Source of the DNA: Mauremys mutica | Lineage: Eukaryota; Chordata; Testudines; Geoemydidae | Assembly: GCF_020497125.1 (NCBI RefSeq) | Contig: NC_059084.1 | Span: forward strand, 35,721,949-35,785,948 | Length of the DNA: 64,000 nt | Direction of reading: 5' to 3' | Shown: in pieces, positions 9,829 to 20,239 of the stretch | How positions within the stretch are numbered: the stretch's first letter is position 1 | Layout: each line of letters begins with the position of its first letter | Translations under genes and position numbers: made by a program | Notes under the pieces: generated by a model | Seen by the model: the letters and a program-made list of their open reading frames with translations, nothing else | What the model was told of the DNA's origin: nothing | The model's database searches: none

Positions 9829-12800
9829 GAAGTCAACTGAAGCTGAGGGCACATAGTCCTTTGCATGATTAGGCTCTTCTATATGAGAAGAATCCAAAAA
9901 GCAGGTGACCACACCACAGAAATGGATGGTGCAAAGTTAGGAAGACTGCAAGGGATTTCTAATTCTCAGGAAGAAAGAAGATGGTAATGAGCTACCTATC
10001 TCCATGTTTCTAGAGCATCCGTCAGCTTGGACAAAAATTCCCCTCCAATACCTTGTGGCATCCACTAGTGACTTATAGCCTCTTCTTCCCAAGAAGTGGC
10101 TACATTTCAGAGAAGTTGTATGATCTCCATATACAGTTTGAAATACTTTAGAATCAGAATCGCTATTACTAATTGTTTGTATGAAAGACATTACATTTTA
10201 AAAACTACTTTTTTTATATAAAGCCATGGAACAAAGATGTTGTTTAAAAATATATTACACATCTTTTGTTTCTTGGTGATGCAATGTATTTATAAAAAGG
10301 GGCATGACTCACTTGGCCACCTAACCTGTTGATTTCAGTTTTCACTCCCTGAAGTAACTGAAGAAAAAAATGTGACAGACTGTTTCACAACAGATAAGCG
10401 CACGGACAGGGCTCATGTTTTACCAGAGCTTTCAAACAGAAAGGATGTAACCTATAATCTTTTGAGTTTTTTTCCTAAAAATTATCTGATCCACAAATTC
10501 TATTCAAGTAGGATTCTTTTTAATGGTCAGCCCTAAGGATCAACCTTTCCACATTGGCAATTGTATTTTTTGAAAAATACTGAAATGACTGCACATTTTT
10601 TTTCAAGTCAAGGATTTCACAATATGGACAGAATTCTCACCAAAGAAACATACCAACAGCAGAGTTTACCAATAAAGAAATCTGCCTTTATTCACAAAAA
10701 GAAAAAATATTTAACTATTCATAATTTATTATTCATCAATCAATATTAATTTTTAAAGGACTGCAAATTAACTCTAAAAAGGATATGATCACAAGCAACC
10801 TTTACCTTTTTAATTAAGGCCACCAGATCACAGCTTAGAAGACCAAGCAGAAAAAGAATTTGTCCTAGTACTTATGCTTTGGAACAAATCCAAGAACCAT
10901 GGGAGTCTGAAATCCTCCAAGTGATTGCATGTTACCCAACTAATTAGTAAAAAGTGATACAAAGGCATACCCGTCAATCCTGAAAATAAGCGCTATAACT
11001 GAATTTTTCATTTTGCATTTGCAATATTTTAAGTTATGAGAAAAGTCAACAGGTAGTTACAAACCTGAAAAAGAAAAAGTTCACACACTGTATGCATGTG
11101 CCTATTTCTAACCAAATCAGGTAACAAACTCTAAAAATGTACCCAATATCTATTTGCTCAAATATAATAGATGGGGGGGGATAAATACCCCCCCACAGCT
11201 ACTCTCTTTCTTTGCCACCAAACAACATCTCCTGCTATTTAAACAAAACAGTTGTGTGCTGTTTATTATGTATATGCTTAACTGTAAAAATGTCAAACTT
11301 TTTCTAATGTAACAATGTTTGGATAGCTGAGCAACAAAACAAGATATTTGTTGAATATCACCAATATTGATAGATAATGTATTTGCTGAATAATTTTTGA
11401 ACAGCTATTGAGCAAGACAAACACCACTACAGAACAAACAAATTTCATCAGTATTGTTGAATTATTTATCTTACAAATTCTCTCTTGAAGTATCCAATCA
11501 GCTTATTATCTGTTCAAATACTATTTGGCTGATACGTGAGTTGACAAATATGTGAAATTAATGGATTTTTTATTTTAGTTCTAGTCACTTAGCCCTACTT
11601 ACTAATGTATCTTGCTTTTGTTATATTTCTCTTCTCTTTGCTTTAATAGTCAATATATTTTCCTTCATTTCTTTCACTGTTTTCCTCTTTCCTTAGTCTC
11701 TCCCTGCATTGCCACTTCTCTCTCCCTTTATTTTCTTACATTGTCCATTCTAGCGCCACCTTTCCACATTCTCTATATATTGTACTTCACTTCTCCAATT
11801 TATACCCTTCAGTATCTTCCCCACCCTTTCTGACCAAATCCATGCATTGGGCTTGAAAACTTTACCAGACACCCAATAGCCAGAGCAATAGCAATAACAA
11901 AGCACGGCAAAAGCCAAAGGCCAATATTTTTTTTTCCCCCACTGGTCCTGGAGACACTGCAATACCAGGTCAATGCATGGGGTGGACAGAGCAAGCTCCT
12001 ATTCCATCCCCTTGTTTTAAAAATCAATTTAACATACAGTCCTCAAATAAAGGACCTATCAGATATTAAACTGATAAGAACAGACACTACACTTTTATCT
12101 TAGCTCCAAGGTAGATTCCTAGCTACTACAAGGGCATGGGTGTTGAGTCTCTGCTTCTCAACCCTTCTCTCCACTCACTCTCTGCTGCAATGGAAATTTA
12201 CAAGCTGCAGAAAAGGCACTGAAGTGGTATGTCTGCAGATATATCAAGATATGCCCCATACCTACACACTGCATTGTACACAAGTGGCTCACATGTGGGA
12301 GGCTACCTTCACAACCATAAGGACTAGAGACTTTTTTTAAATGAAAACTTATGTTCTGCAGAAGTTGAGGGCACACACCAGGGAAAGCTTCCTACTTGCC
12401 ATGGGAGAATGGATTTTTCAAGCCCCACTCACAATTTTAATACCTCTTGAAAATTTCAGGAAAAGTAGAAATAAAAGCAAACGCTCAATAGCTACTACAA
12501 GTCAGCCCAAAGAAAGTCCTCTGAACTCATCTACAAACAATCTAATGCACTTAATGCAAACTGGTAACATTTTCAGCAATCATTAATGTTACCATTATAA
12601 CCTGATGAGTAACACAGATTACTACCTCAGAAGGGTGTATCTTCCCAGGAACTCTCTCTCACTTCAAGCAGGTTGGTTTAGCAACTGCTCCAGCTTGCAC
12701 AACTGTTTTTCAGTAAGCAAGGCAAGTTCCCAACTTGCAAACTCCCAATGAACTACAAGTTCAACACTAGTAAACCCTTAACTATTTACAAACCTTCAAC

Positions 12801-12998
12801 AAAAAGCATGTCAGTTATATCTATTTATATGACTGAAGGTGAGAATTCAAAGCTGTGATTTATCTGAACAAAGCAGGAAACAGTTATTACAATGGCCACA
12901 TGTACACACCACTCTATTCTGTGGCTAGTACCCTGAATACTTATCGAGTCTACAAGATACCACATAAATTGGAATCATAGAAAGATAGGTTGAAGTGC
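9829..12998. other. Mostly unassigned non-coding, possibly intronic
   Basis: No long coding frame with a recognised domain and no clear transposon end. If the minus-strand first exon at 14679-14726 is real, this region is its first intron or holds its next exons. A possible 28-base exon lies at 10806-10833 on the minus strand (see findings). A G8/C7 hairpin is at 11173-11194. Confidence 0.4.
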
Positions 12999-13006
12999 CA
13001 CTAGAA

Positions 13007-13319
13007 CGGGGTTTCTCAAACAGCGGTCGCCGCTTATGTAGGGAAAGCCCCTGGCAGGCCAGGCCGGTTTGTTTACCTGCCCCGTCCGCAGGTCCAGCCG
13101 ATCGAGGCTCCCACTGGCTGCGGATCGCCGCTCTGGGCCAATGGAAGCTGCTGGAAGCGGCGGCCAGTAAGTCCCTCAGCCCGCCCAGCTTCCAGCAGCT
13201 CCCATTGGCCCGGAGCGGCGATCCGTGGCCAGTGGGAGCCGATCGGGGCAGGTAAACAAACTGGATGGCCGTCAGGGGCTTTCCCTACACAAGCAGAGAC
13301 CCCTGTTTGAGAAACCCTG
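13007..13319. mobile_element. Palindromic hAT MITE with 8-bp target duplication
   Basis: The element is almost one long inverted repeat of 313 bp: GGGTTTCTCAAACAG at the left pairs with CTGTTTGAGAAACCCTG at the right, and the pairing continues through TAGGGAAAGCCCCTG / CAGGGGCTTTCCCTA and GCGGATCGCCGCTC / GAGCGGCGATCCG. It is flanked by a perfect 8-bp direct repeat CACTAGAA at 12999-13006 and 13320-13327, the target-site length of hAT transposases. No coding capacity; it would have been moved by an enzyme supplied elsewhere. Confidence 0.9.
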
Positions 13320-13327
13320 CACTAGAA

Positions 13328-14390
13328 TCTAGGATTCTATATTTGCAGTAGCAATTGAAAGCCCCATTCAGGATTAGGGCTTCACTTGATCCACAAAGCA
13401 AGTGTTTTCTTTATTATCTCTGGTATAAAGAAGAGCATTCCCATAAACTTCTATTCACACCCAAAGTTGCTTTGTTTACATTACATTCAAAGTGACATCA
13501 GGCAAGTGAACTGTACATGTCTGATTAGATCAAGAGACCAAATGAAAGCAAAACCAGAGAAAAATTCATTAACAGCAGCTTTAAGGGCAGGGACCATGTA
13601 CATATAAGTGTTTGTACACTTAGCACAATGGAGCCCCGATTCTGACTTGCTACCAGAATATTAATATTTAAAAAACAATACATAGCAGAGAACTATGTAA
13701 CCAACCATACTGTAATGATTTGGAGAACGGAATGTAGCCCATGTCCTAATTACTCAAATATCCAGACTGAAAGTGCATTTCAACATAAAACAGTAGTATA
13801 GAGAAAGGTGGAAGGAAAATCAGAGTTTGGGGCATGAAAACCACAACAATAAAGATAGAGGAACCTTTGCTACTTAACTTTTGAGATACTACCAAGCGCC
13901 ACCCATTCTAATATACTTACTTAACACACACACAATCTAATCTCGATGAGACAGGTAATAATTAAAAGCACTTTTTTCTCTTAATAGATATCACAATTAC
14001 GGTAGCACAGAACAGGCAGCTACTCAATAAACGTGCTCTGGGCATCATAATCTCCTTAGGTGAGGGCTTGTTATTCCATAAGCCTTATGTATGTGATGAC
14101 TGGCACAGGCTGCTTTACCGGCAGAGCCTGAGAATGCAAGTGCACTCACCACCCCCTCATGCAGCCAGAGCCGCCCTTGGCCTCCTAGGAGCTACCTAAA
14201 CTGAAAGTAGGCTTAGCCTGGGTGAAATTACCAAGCTCCTGCAATGAGTAAATACGTTTAGCAGACAGTCCTATGCCATCAAGAAAAGCACAACCCCCGC
14301 TCCCCACTAATCAGTCACAACCCCATTTACCACCACCACCACCACCCCAACCCTTTACATAACTATTGACAGGGCGAGGGAACAACAACA
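13328..14390. other. Non-coding flank of CpG island with an old repeat
   Basis: The stretch 13570-13675 (TTAAGGGCAGGGACCATGTA, then GTACACTTAGCACAATGGAG) resembles an old, widespread amniote repeat tail; a second copy lies at 36895-36960. The remainder shows no gene. GC content rises toward 14300. Confidence 0.4.
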
Positions 14391-14678
14391 GGCATCAGCC
14401 AAGCTCTTGATACCCCGCGCTCCCGCTGGATGGGTGGGGGGAGCCTCTCCCCTTTCTTGGGCCAAGGGCCTTGCACCTGCTCCCGCTGGGGCCCTGCAAC
14501 CCCCCGTGCACCCCCTTCCTGTAAGGGAAGAGGGGGCTGCACCCTCCCAGAGAGGGCCTGACCCGGGGGAAAGGCTGCGCCCCTTCCATGAGGGCGGGGA
14601 CCCGCGGCGGGCGGGAGCCCCGGGCGCTGGGTCCGGCCCCGGAGCACGCGGCGGCAGGGGACGCGCGGCCGCTCTTAC

Positions 14679-14726
14679 CCAGAAGGGCTCCGAGCCGCCC
14701 TCGCCGCACAAGCCCTGGATCGCCAT
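14679..14726 (-). CDS. Candidate first coding exon of an unidentified host gene
   Basis: On the minus strand an ATG at 14726-14724 opens 16 codons, MAIQGLCGEGGSEPFW, that end directly at TGG|GTAAGA, a good splice donor (GT at 14678-14677). It lies in the CpG island, downstream of a CCAAT box, as expected for exon 1. The exon ends in phase 0. The longer open frames across this GC-rich area are likely by-products of base composition. The protein is not recognised; further exons should lie at lower coordinates, inside or beyond this window. Confidence 0.55.
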
Positions 14727-14864
14727 GGAGCGCGGCGGCGGCTGGGGCTGCCCCCACTCCACGCTCTCCCTCCTTCCCGGGCGGCGGCGGCGACTGAGGG
14801 AAGTGGGGAAAGGCGGCCGGGCGCGCCGCTGCCACGCTCCCTGATTGGCTCCTCGGTCACGGGG

Positions 14865-14955
14865 ATGCCGGGCCTGCTGTGCCGGCAGATCGCCGCGCTG
14901 GCCGGCCGCTGGGGGCGCCCCGCGCGCCGCGGGAGCCGCGGTGTATCTGCCCGGT
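14865..14955 (+). CDS. Possible divergent first exon, arginine-rich N-terminus
   Basis: The plus-strand ATG at 14865 begins MPGLLCRQIAALAGRWGRP, rich in Arg, Ala and Leu and without acidic residues, like a mitochondrial targeting presequence. The frame stays open to 15149, but GC-rich DNA makes chance frames long. A weak donor-like GTGTATC occurs at about 14940. The end given is a guess. It would form a head-to-head pair with the minus-strand exon. No family is recognised. Confidence 0.3.
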
Positions 14956-15573
14956 GGGGGCAGTGCGCACGCGGCCGGTATGGGTTCCCTAGGGTGCGGC
15001 TTGTAGCGTGCCTGCCCGGCCTGCGCGCCGCCCCGCTCCAGCGTCAAGAGACTTCATTCCGCCCGGGAATGCCATTAGCAACACACTCTTCATTAGGCAG
15101 CATTATGGGGCCTCATTGCTACCCCCCATGGGGCACACCCCCAGGGTAGCCCGCCCTACACCGAGCGATACAGTACCTTTACCAGGTGTCGATGACACCT
15201 CAGTGGCCCTTAGCTGTAGCGTGGCAGTGGAGGTTTGCAGAGCACTTGCTGGTGGTCCACCCTAAGCTAGTGGGTCAGAGGATGCTGGTGCTCCCTACTT
15301 TCAATTGAGAGAAACAGAACTGATGGAAGGAGTAAATTAAGGGCCTACGCCATTTCCCACTGAAGTTAGGGGAAGTCTTTCTAGTAGCTTGATCAGGATT
15401 TGGATCAGGCCCTGCATGAAGAACCCGTGTAGTTCGCATACCTCACTTTTTTCAAAACAGACCAAATACTGGCCTAAAACCCATCTATATGCACATACTT
15501 TCCACATGTTACATTTCCAAATGTTCAGTGTAAGCAAGTGCTGTAGTTGCCATGTTTTTAATAGTGAATGCAA

Positions 15574-15763
15574 GGTAATAATTGGAGATATACCAATCTC
15601 CTAGAACTGGAAGGGACCTTGAAAGGTCATTGAGTCCAGCCCCCTGCCTTCACTAGCAGGACCAATTTTTGCCCCAGATCCCTAAGTGTCTTCCTCATGG
15701 ATTGAACTCACAACCCTAGGTTTAGCAGGCCAATGCTCAAACCACTGAGCTATCCCTCCCCCC
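15574..15763 (-). mobile_element. tRNA-derived SINE with LINE-type tail
   Basis: On the minus strand the element starts with a tRNA-like head: TAGCTCAGTGGTTTGAGCAT (A-box region) and GGGTTGTGAGTTCAATCC (B box, 15700-15717). A body follows, then a tail with GGTCCCTTCCAGTTCTAGGAG and a terminal block near TATATCTCCAATTATTAC. This matches the structure of tortoise/turtle polymerase III SINEs, whose tail resembles a CR1 LINE and is used by its reverse transcriptase. A second copy lies at 58011-58194. Confidence 0.8.
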
Positions 15764-15865
15764 GAAAAGATGTTATGTACTCAAACATCTTCAGTATTGC
15801 TCCCAGGTAGACCAGCACACACTATGTCCACTGTTCAATGCTACCTTATGTACACTATACAGCCA

Positions 15866-16027
15866 CAAATACAACCAGGAGTCCGGTGGCACCTTAAAGA
15901 CTAAGCTCTCATGGGTAAAAATGCATGGAGCCATGAAGAAGTGAGGTATTTTACCCACAAAAGCTTATGCCCAAATAAATCTGTTAGTCTTTAAGGTGCC
16001 ACTAGACTCCTGGTTGTTTTTGTGGAT
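15866..16027. mobile_element. Palindromic MITE
   Basis: Left arm CAACCAGGAGTCCGGTGGCA continuing CCTTAAAGACTAA pairs with TTAGTCTTTAAGGTGCCACT continuing AGACTCCTGGTTG at the right. The inside carries the GGGCATAAGCTTTTGTGGG motif. The same family occurs at 60520-60690. No coding capacity. Confidence 0.7.
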
Positions 16028-17953
16028 ACAGACGAACATGGATATCTCCTGATACTATACAGCCAGCAACTCTATGAAACACATATGTAGAGCTGGTGTA
16101 GGGCATAGACAGTATCTCTTAGGCACACTGTCATTGTTCAACTGATAATGTGTACAGTATATAGCACATGTAGTGCAGAATATCCCTATGTAGCGATGGC
16201 ATTATACATAGCAGGAAAGGGTGATAAGCCTACATACTACACTACTGTGATTAAGCAATACTTCCAGATAGTGTATTTATTTTGCAGGTCACATAATAAC
16301 CTGCATTTAATTTCCCTTGTAATGTTTTATGGATTTAAGGTAAATAAATTTGAGATGTGTAAGAATATAGATTAACCCCACTTGTATTACCTGTAGTTAA
16401 TCAGAAATCTTCATATTCTCCAACAGCAACACATACCATATCTTGGTTTCCCCTTACTTGTCTTATACTTAGATAGCTCCAAAACCCTTCGGGGGAAATA
16501 GAGATGTATTGTATAACCACAGACAATAGAACACCACTGTGCCACGCAGCATGTTTGAAGGTCAAGATAGACTCCACACACACATTCCACCTCAGCAGGG
16601 CTGAGAGTATGGCAGAGGCAGCACTGCATTCAGTACACATTGATCTCTCACACCTACTGCTGCTCAAGGCAGAAGAATTAACAGACTATAAGAAGCTAGA
16701 ATATGTAGCTCTCCTTCACACCAGAATTTACATAGCTCATTATGCTTGTAATTTTTGTTGTTTATTCACTTTATACAATAAAACTAGAATGGTCCATTCA
16801 CACCACAACAATGGAATGTTTAAATAGTAAAACTTTTCACTGACTTAATATAATTAAATATTTCTAAATGCGATTTCGTGCACCCTGTTCTTTCTTTAAG
16901 ATATTAAAAACTAGTTGGAAGTTGTTTAACCCTTTCATGTTTACCATGACCCATATCCAGAAAAATGGGCATGGAGTAGTACTTAATGTGTATGTGTACT
17001 ACGATCCCCTCATACAATGGTTGTAGATGTGTCCCCTGTGGTGGCTGCCCCAAAGGATATACACCTTAATAATACGGACAACTAATAAGGATTAAGTTGA
17101 AGATGCTAAGGTTCTGGAGTTTGTAATTTATTATTTTCAGTAGCACTGTAAAATAGGTAAAATATGCTGAACAGATATTAGTCCCTTTTCTGAAGAGGTT
17201 ACAATCTAAAGGCACATGTGGGTACAATATAAAGCAATACATTGCAGGACAAACAGACAAGGAGGGTGATATAGACAGAATGCTTCATGGACATGACAGG
17301 TCTTCCAAAGAAAAGGGAGTTGCCTACTAGGAGATAGGCATTTCCAAGCAGCGGGGAGGGAAACCTAGTATGAAGTGAGAAGTAGAAAGAGAATACCTAA
17401 GCTGTCTTTTCCTCATCTTTCTCTCCAGACAACATCAAAGCAAAGATGCACCCACAGAACTTAGTTTCAAAGCCCAAGTTCAAGATTCAAAATATTTTAT
17501 GAAGACCATTTGCCTTGAACCATCAGGCAGTCATCATACCAATGATAATGACCAAAGTTGATGGTATTCTTGTTCTAAAGTTTATCCAAAACATTTAATT
17601 AAAAAACCCACAGACATTGATAGTACATTGTTCCACGAGCCTCTCAACTGGAACAGGTGTGCTATTGTATTTGGTGGGAGAGAATTCAGGTAGATAGGTC
17701 TGATAATTTCAAGCTAATTTGACAAAGTAGATGGATTTTCTTTTTTGCAATACTGCTAAATAACCTACAACAGTTGGATTCTTTATTACTACACCTGAGA
17801 AAAGTTATTTTAGTACTATACTTATTCTGATTTTGTTTCTTGATAAATTCATTATTGTTTTTTCTTGTGTAATTTAAAGTATTTCCATTCATCTTCCAGA
17901 TTATATTGGGATGGGTTGTTTAGATGCCATCTTTGCTAAAGTTGGTACAGTCT
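16028..17953. other. Unassigned non-coding stretch
   Basis: AT-rich sequence with several AATAAA-like motifs but no domain-bearing frame and no terminal repeats that could be recognised. Confidence 0.5.
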
Positions 17954-18247
17954 GAGGCCTCTTTGCTACACTTGGAAGTTGGAGCATATTAAATCAGCCC
18001 CGGGCGCCTTAACTCTTGAGGTGTCCACACTGGCAAGGCATGTAGATCACCCAGACTCTGCAGCTGGAGCGCCCCTGGTAATCCACCCGGACTCCGCAGC
18101 TGGAGCTTGCTGCACCCCAGCTGGAGCGTTGAGGTGCCAGTGTGGATGCCCTGGTCTATTGAAACGCTCTGATCAGGAAGCATCCCACAATGCCTGTTCT
18201 AGACACAGTTAGGACTGGACAGCTTCCTCCCCCTAAACACTGATGGA

Positions 18248-18495
18248 GGCATGGTCACCTGGAAAGATGCGCTGAGAGCACTCCACGCCTTGCTGAGCGA
18301 ACAGGAAGGGACTTTCAAAATTCCCAGAGAATTTAAAGCCTCTCTGGTCATCACTTTTGAAGTCTACTTCCTTGTCCTCAGGTGACCAACCATCAGACCC
18401 ACCCTTTAAATTCTCTGGGAATTTTGAAAGTCCCCTTCCTGTTTGCTCAGCAAGGCCTGGAGTACTCTCAGTGCATCTTCCCAGGTGACCATGCC
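18248..18495. repeat. Large inverted repeat upstream of and over the Myb-like start codon
   Basis: Arms 18248-18338 and 18404-18495 are reverse complements along about 91 bases with only a few differences (for example GAATTTAAAG against CTTTAAATTC, and GGCATGGTCACCTGG against CCAGGTGACCATGCC). The loop is 65 bases. The right arm includes the ATG at 18491 of the Myb-like gene, so a transcript through it could fold back on its own start. Confidence 0.9.
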
Positions 18496-20239
18496 TCCAC
18501 GCGCCATGTGATCCCCAGTATGGAGCAATGGCAAAGTCCTGGACCTCATCAGTGTTTGGGGGGAGGAAACTGTCCAGTCCCAGCTGTGCTCCAGCGGTAG
18601 GAATTACAATACCTATGGGCAGATATCAAGGGCTATGATAGAAAGGGGCCATGACTGGGACACAGTGCAGGGTTAAAGTGAAGGTGCTGCGGAATGCCTA
18701 CCACAAAGCATGGGAAGCAAACTGCCCCTCCGGTGCTGCCCCCATGACCTGCCAGTTCTACAAACAGCTGGACGAGATACTTGGGGGTGACCCCACCTCC
18801 ACTCCGAAGAGAACCATGGACACTTCAGAGGCCATGGCAGCCCAGAGTGCAACAAGGCAGGAGGAGGAAAGCGGGAGTGAGGATGCCGAGGAAGAGGGGG
18901 GCCCAGAGCCAGAGGACAGCCCAGCATCCCTAGATGCATGCAGCCAGGAGCTGTTTTCAAGCCAGGAGAAAGGTAGCCAGTCGCAACAGACGGTGCTTGG
19001 GGAAGAAAAAATAGCAGAGGAGATGCCCAGTAAGCAGCTTTTATTTTGAGAAGGGAGTTGCTGGGTGCAGGCTGTTGGAGCCAGGAGGGTTGCAGAAAGA
19101 AGGGTTAGGGCTGCATGCATGCCTAGATGCGGAATAGGGTGTTGATGTATTCTCTCACATCGCGGTAATCGGCCTCAGTGATCTCTTCAAAGGTCTCATG
19201 TAGAAGCTGGGCAATCCGCTTGTGCAGGTTCCTTGGCAGAGCTACCGTGCTCCTTGTCCCAGTAAGGCTAACATATCTGTGCCACTGTGCCGTGAGGGGC
19301 GGGGGACCATTGCTGCACACAGGCAAGCTGCACAAGGGTCAGGGCGGAAGCCGCATTGTTGCAGAAGACCCCCCCTTGCTTGCCAGGTCATCCTCAGCAG
19401 CGAGATATTTTCCAGGATGAACCCATCCTGTTGAAAATGTGGGGACAGTGTTGAGTATAGGGGCCCCCTGCAGCTGTTGGCTCTCACGAAGGCACAGGAC
19501 AACAGAGGACAGTACAGCCCTGGAACAATCACTCCCTCTTGCCTCTGTGGTTACTCACCATTTCGGGGCTCTTGGGGGTTATATGCGCTCGCCTTAGGAC
19601 AGGCAGTTTGTGCTATTGTGTGCAATGTGCTTGTCTTTAAGTTCAGCCGAATCATTGATATTTCTAGCGTGAACAATGCTGCCTCTGTTAAATGTTGCAT
19701 TTTGGCTTTACAGATGCAACCTTGAGATCCCAGCCATCCTTGTTGTCAATGGCGGAAAGGTTGCAAAGACTCAGGAAGCAGCCGTGAAGAAGCAAGGAGG
19801 ACCTTCTGCATGAAGTCACGCAGCAGTCCCTTAATGAAAATAAAAAATTACAGGAGTAGCAGGAGACCGAAAGGAGGTTCCGACAGGAGAATACAGAATA
19901 CAGATCACCAGCAACAAACCACGGAGAAGCTACTAAGCATTATGGAGCGCCATACAGATTCAATGCAGGCGCTCATATCACTGCATATGGAGCAGATCTG
20001 CACGTGCACACACACACACACGCTCTTGTCCCAAAACTCTTTCCGATGTGCCCCTATGTCAACGCCAACCCACTTTCCCCAACATCCACGTTATCGCCAC
20101 CAGCTTCCTCCAACACCTCTAGCCTCAGCCGTGCAAACTATGACCCTTACCCACTGCACTCAACCCCCATCACCATGCATTTTAGCCAGCCTGAAGTGCA
20201 GCACTCATTACACGGCACTCCAGATAGGAAGGCGGAATA
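18491..20239 (+). pseudogene. Harbinger Myb/SANT-like accessory gene, broken
   Basis: The ATG at 18491 starts MPPRAM, followed by an in-frame stop. The next codons continue the family pattern: VWSNGKVLDLISVWGEE (about 18518-18570), then after a frameshift near 18650 QCRVKVKVLRNAYHKAWEAN and CQFYKQLDEILGGD (to 18785), a Myb/SANT-type (Myb_DNA-bind_4) fold. An acidic stretch (EESGSEDAEEEGGPEPED, about 18865-18920) and a glutamine/proline-rich C-terminal part with further frameshifts follow. A (CA)n run lies at 20002-20021. The last codons are separated by a CR1 and resume at about 22987. In Harbinger systems this protein helps bring the transposase into the nucleus and to the element ends. Confidence 0.7.

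Larger units (their letters stand above)
14400..15060. promoter_or_regulatory. CpG island, likely bidirectional promoter
   Basis: This roughly 660-base stretch is strongly GC-rich with very many CpG pairs, unlike the AT-rich sequence on both sides and without transposon ends. An inverted CCAAT box (ATTGG, 14844-14848) lies about 120 bases upstream of a minus-strand ATG (14726) and about 17 bases upstream of a plus-strand ATG (14865). Unmethylated CpG islands mark promoters of many vertebrate genes. Retained CpG density in DNA full of decayed repeats implies protection from germline methylation. Confidence 0.75.

Noticed and set aside
14355..15047. 230-codon minus-strand frame in the CpG island
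   Set aside because: GC-rich DNA has few stops in all frames; Pro/Ala/Gly/Arg-rich translation and overlapping long frames on both strands point to chance. The short exon with a splice donor is preferred.
15690..15763. Possible tRNA gene
   Set aside because: A- and B-box-like motifs belong to a SINE head on the minus strand; the arms do not complete a tRNA cloverleaf and a LINE-like tail follows.
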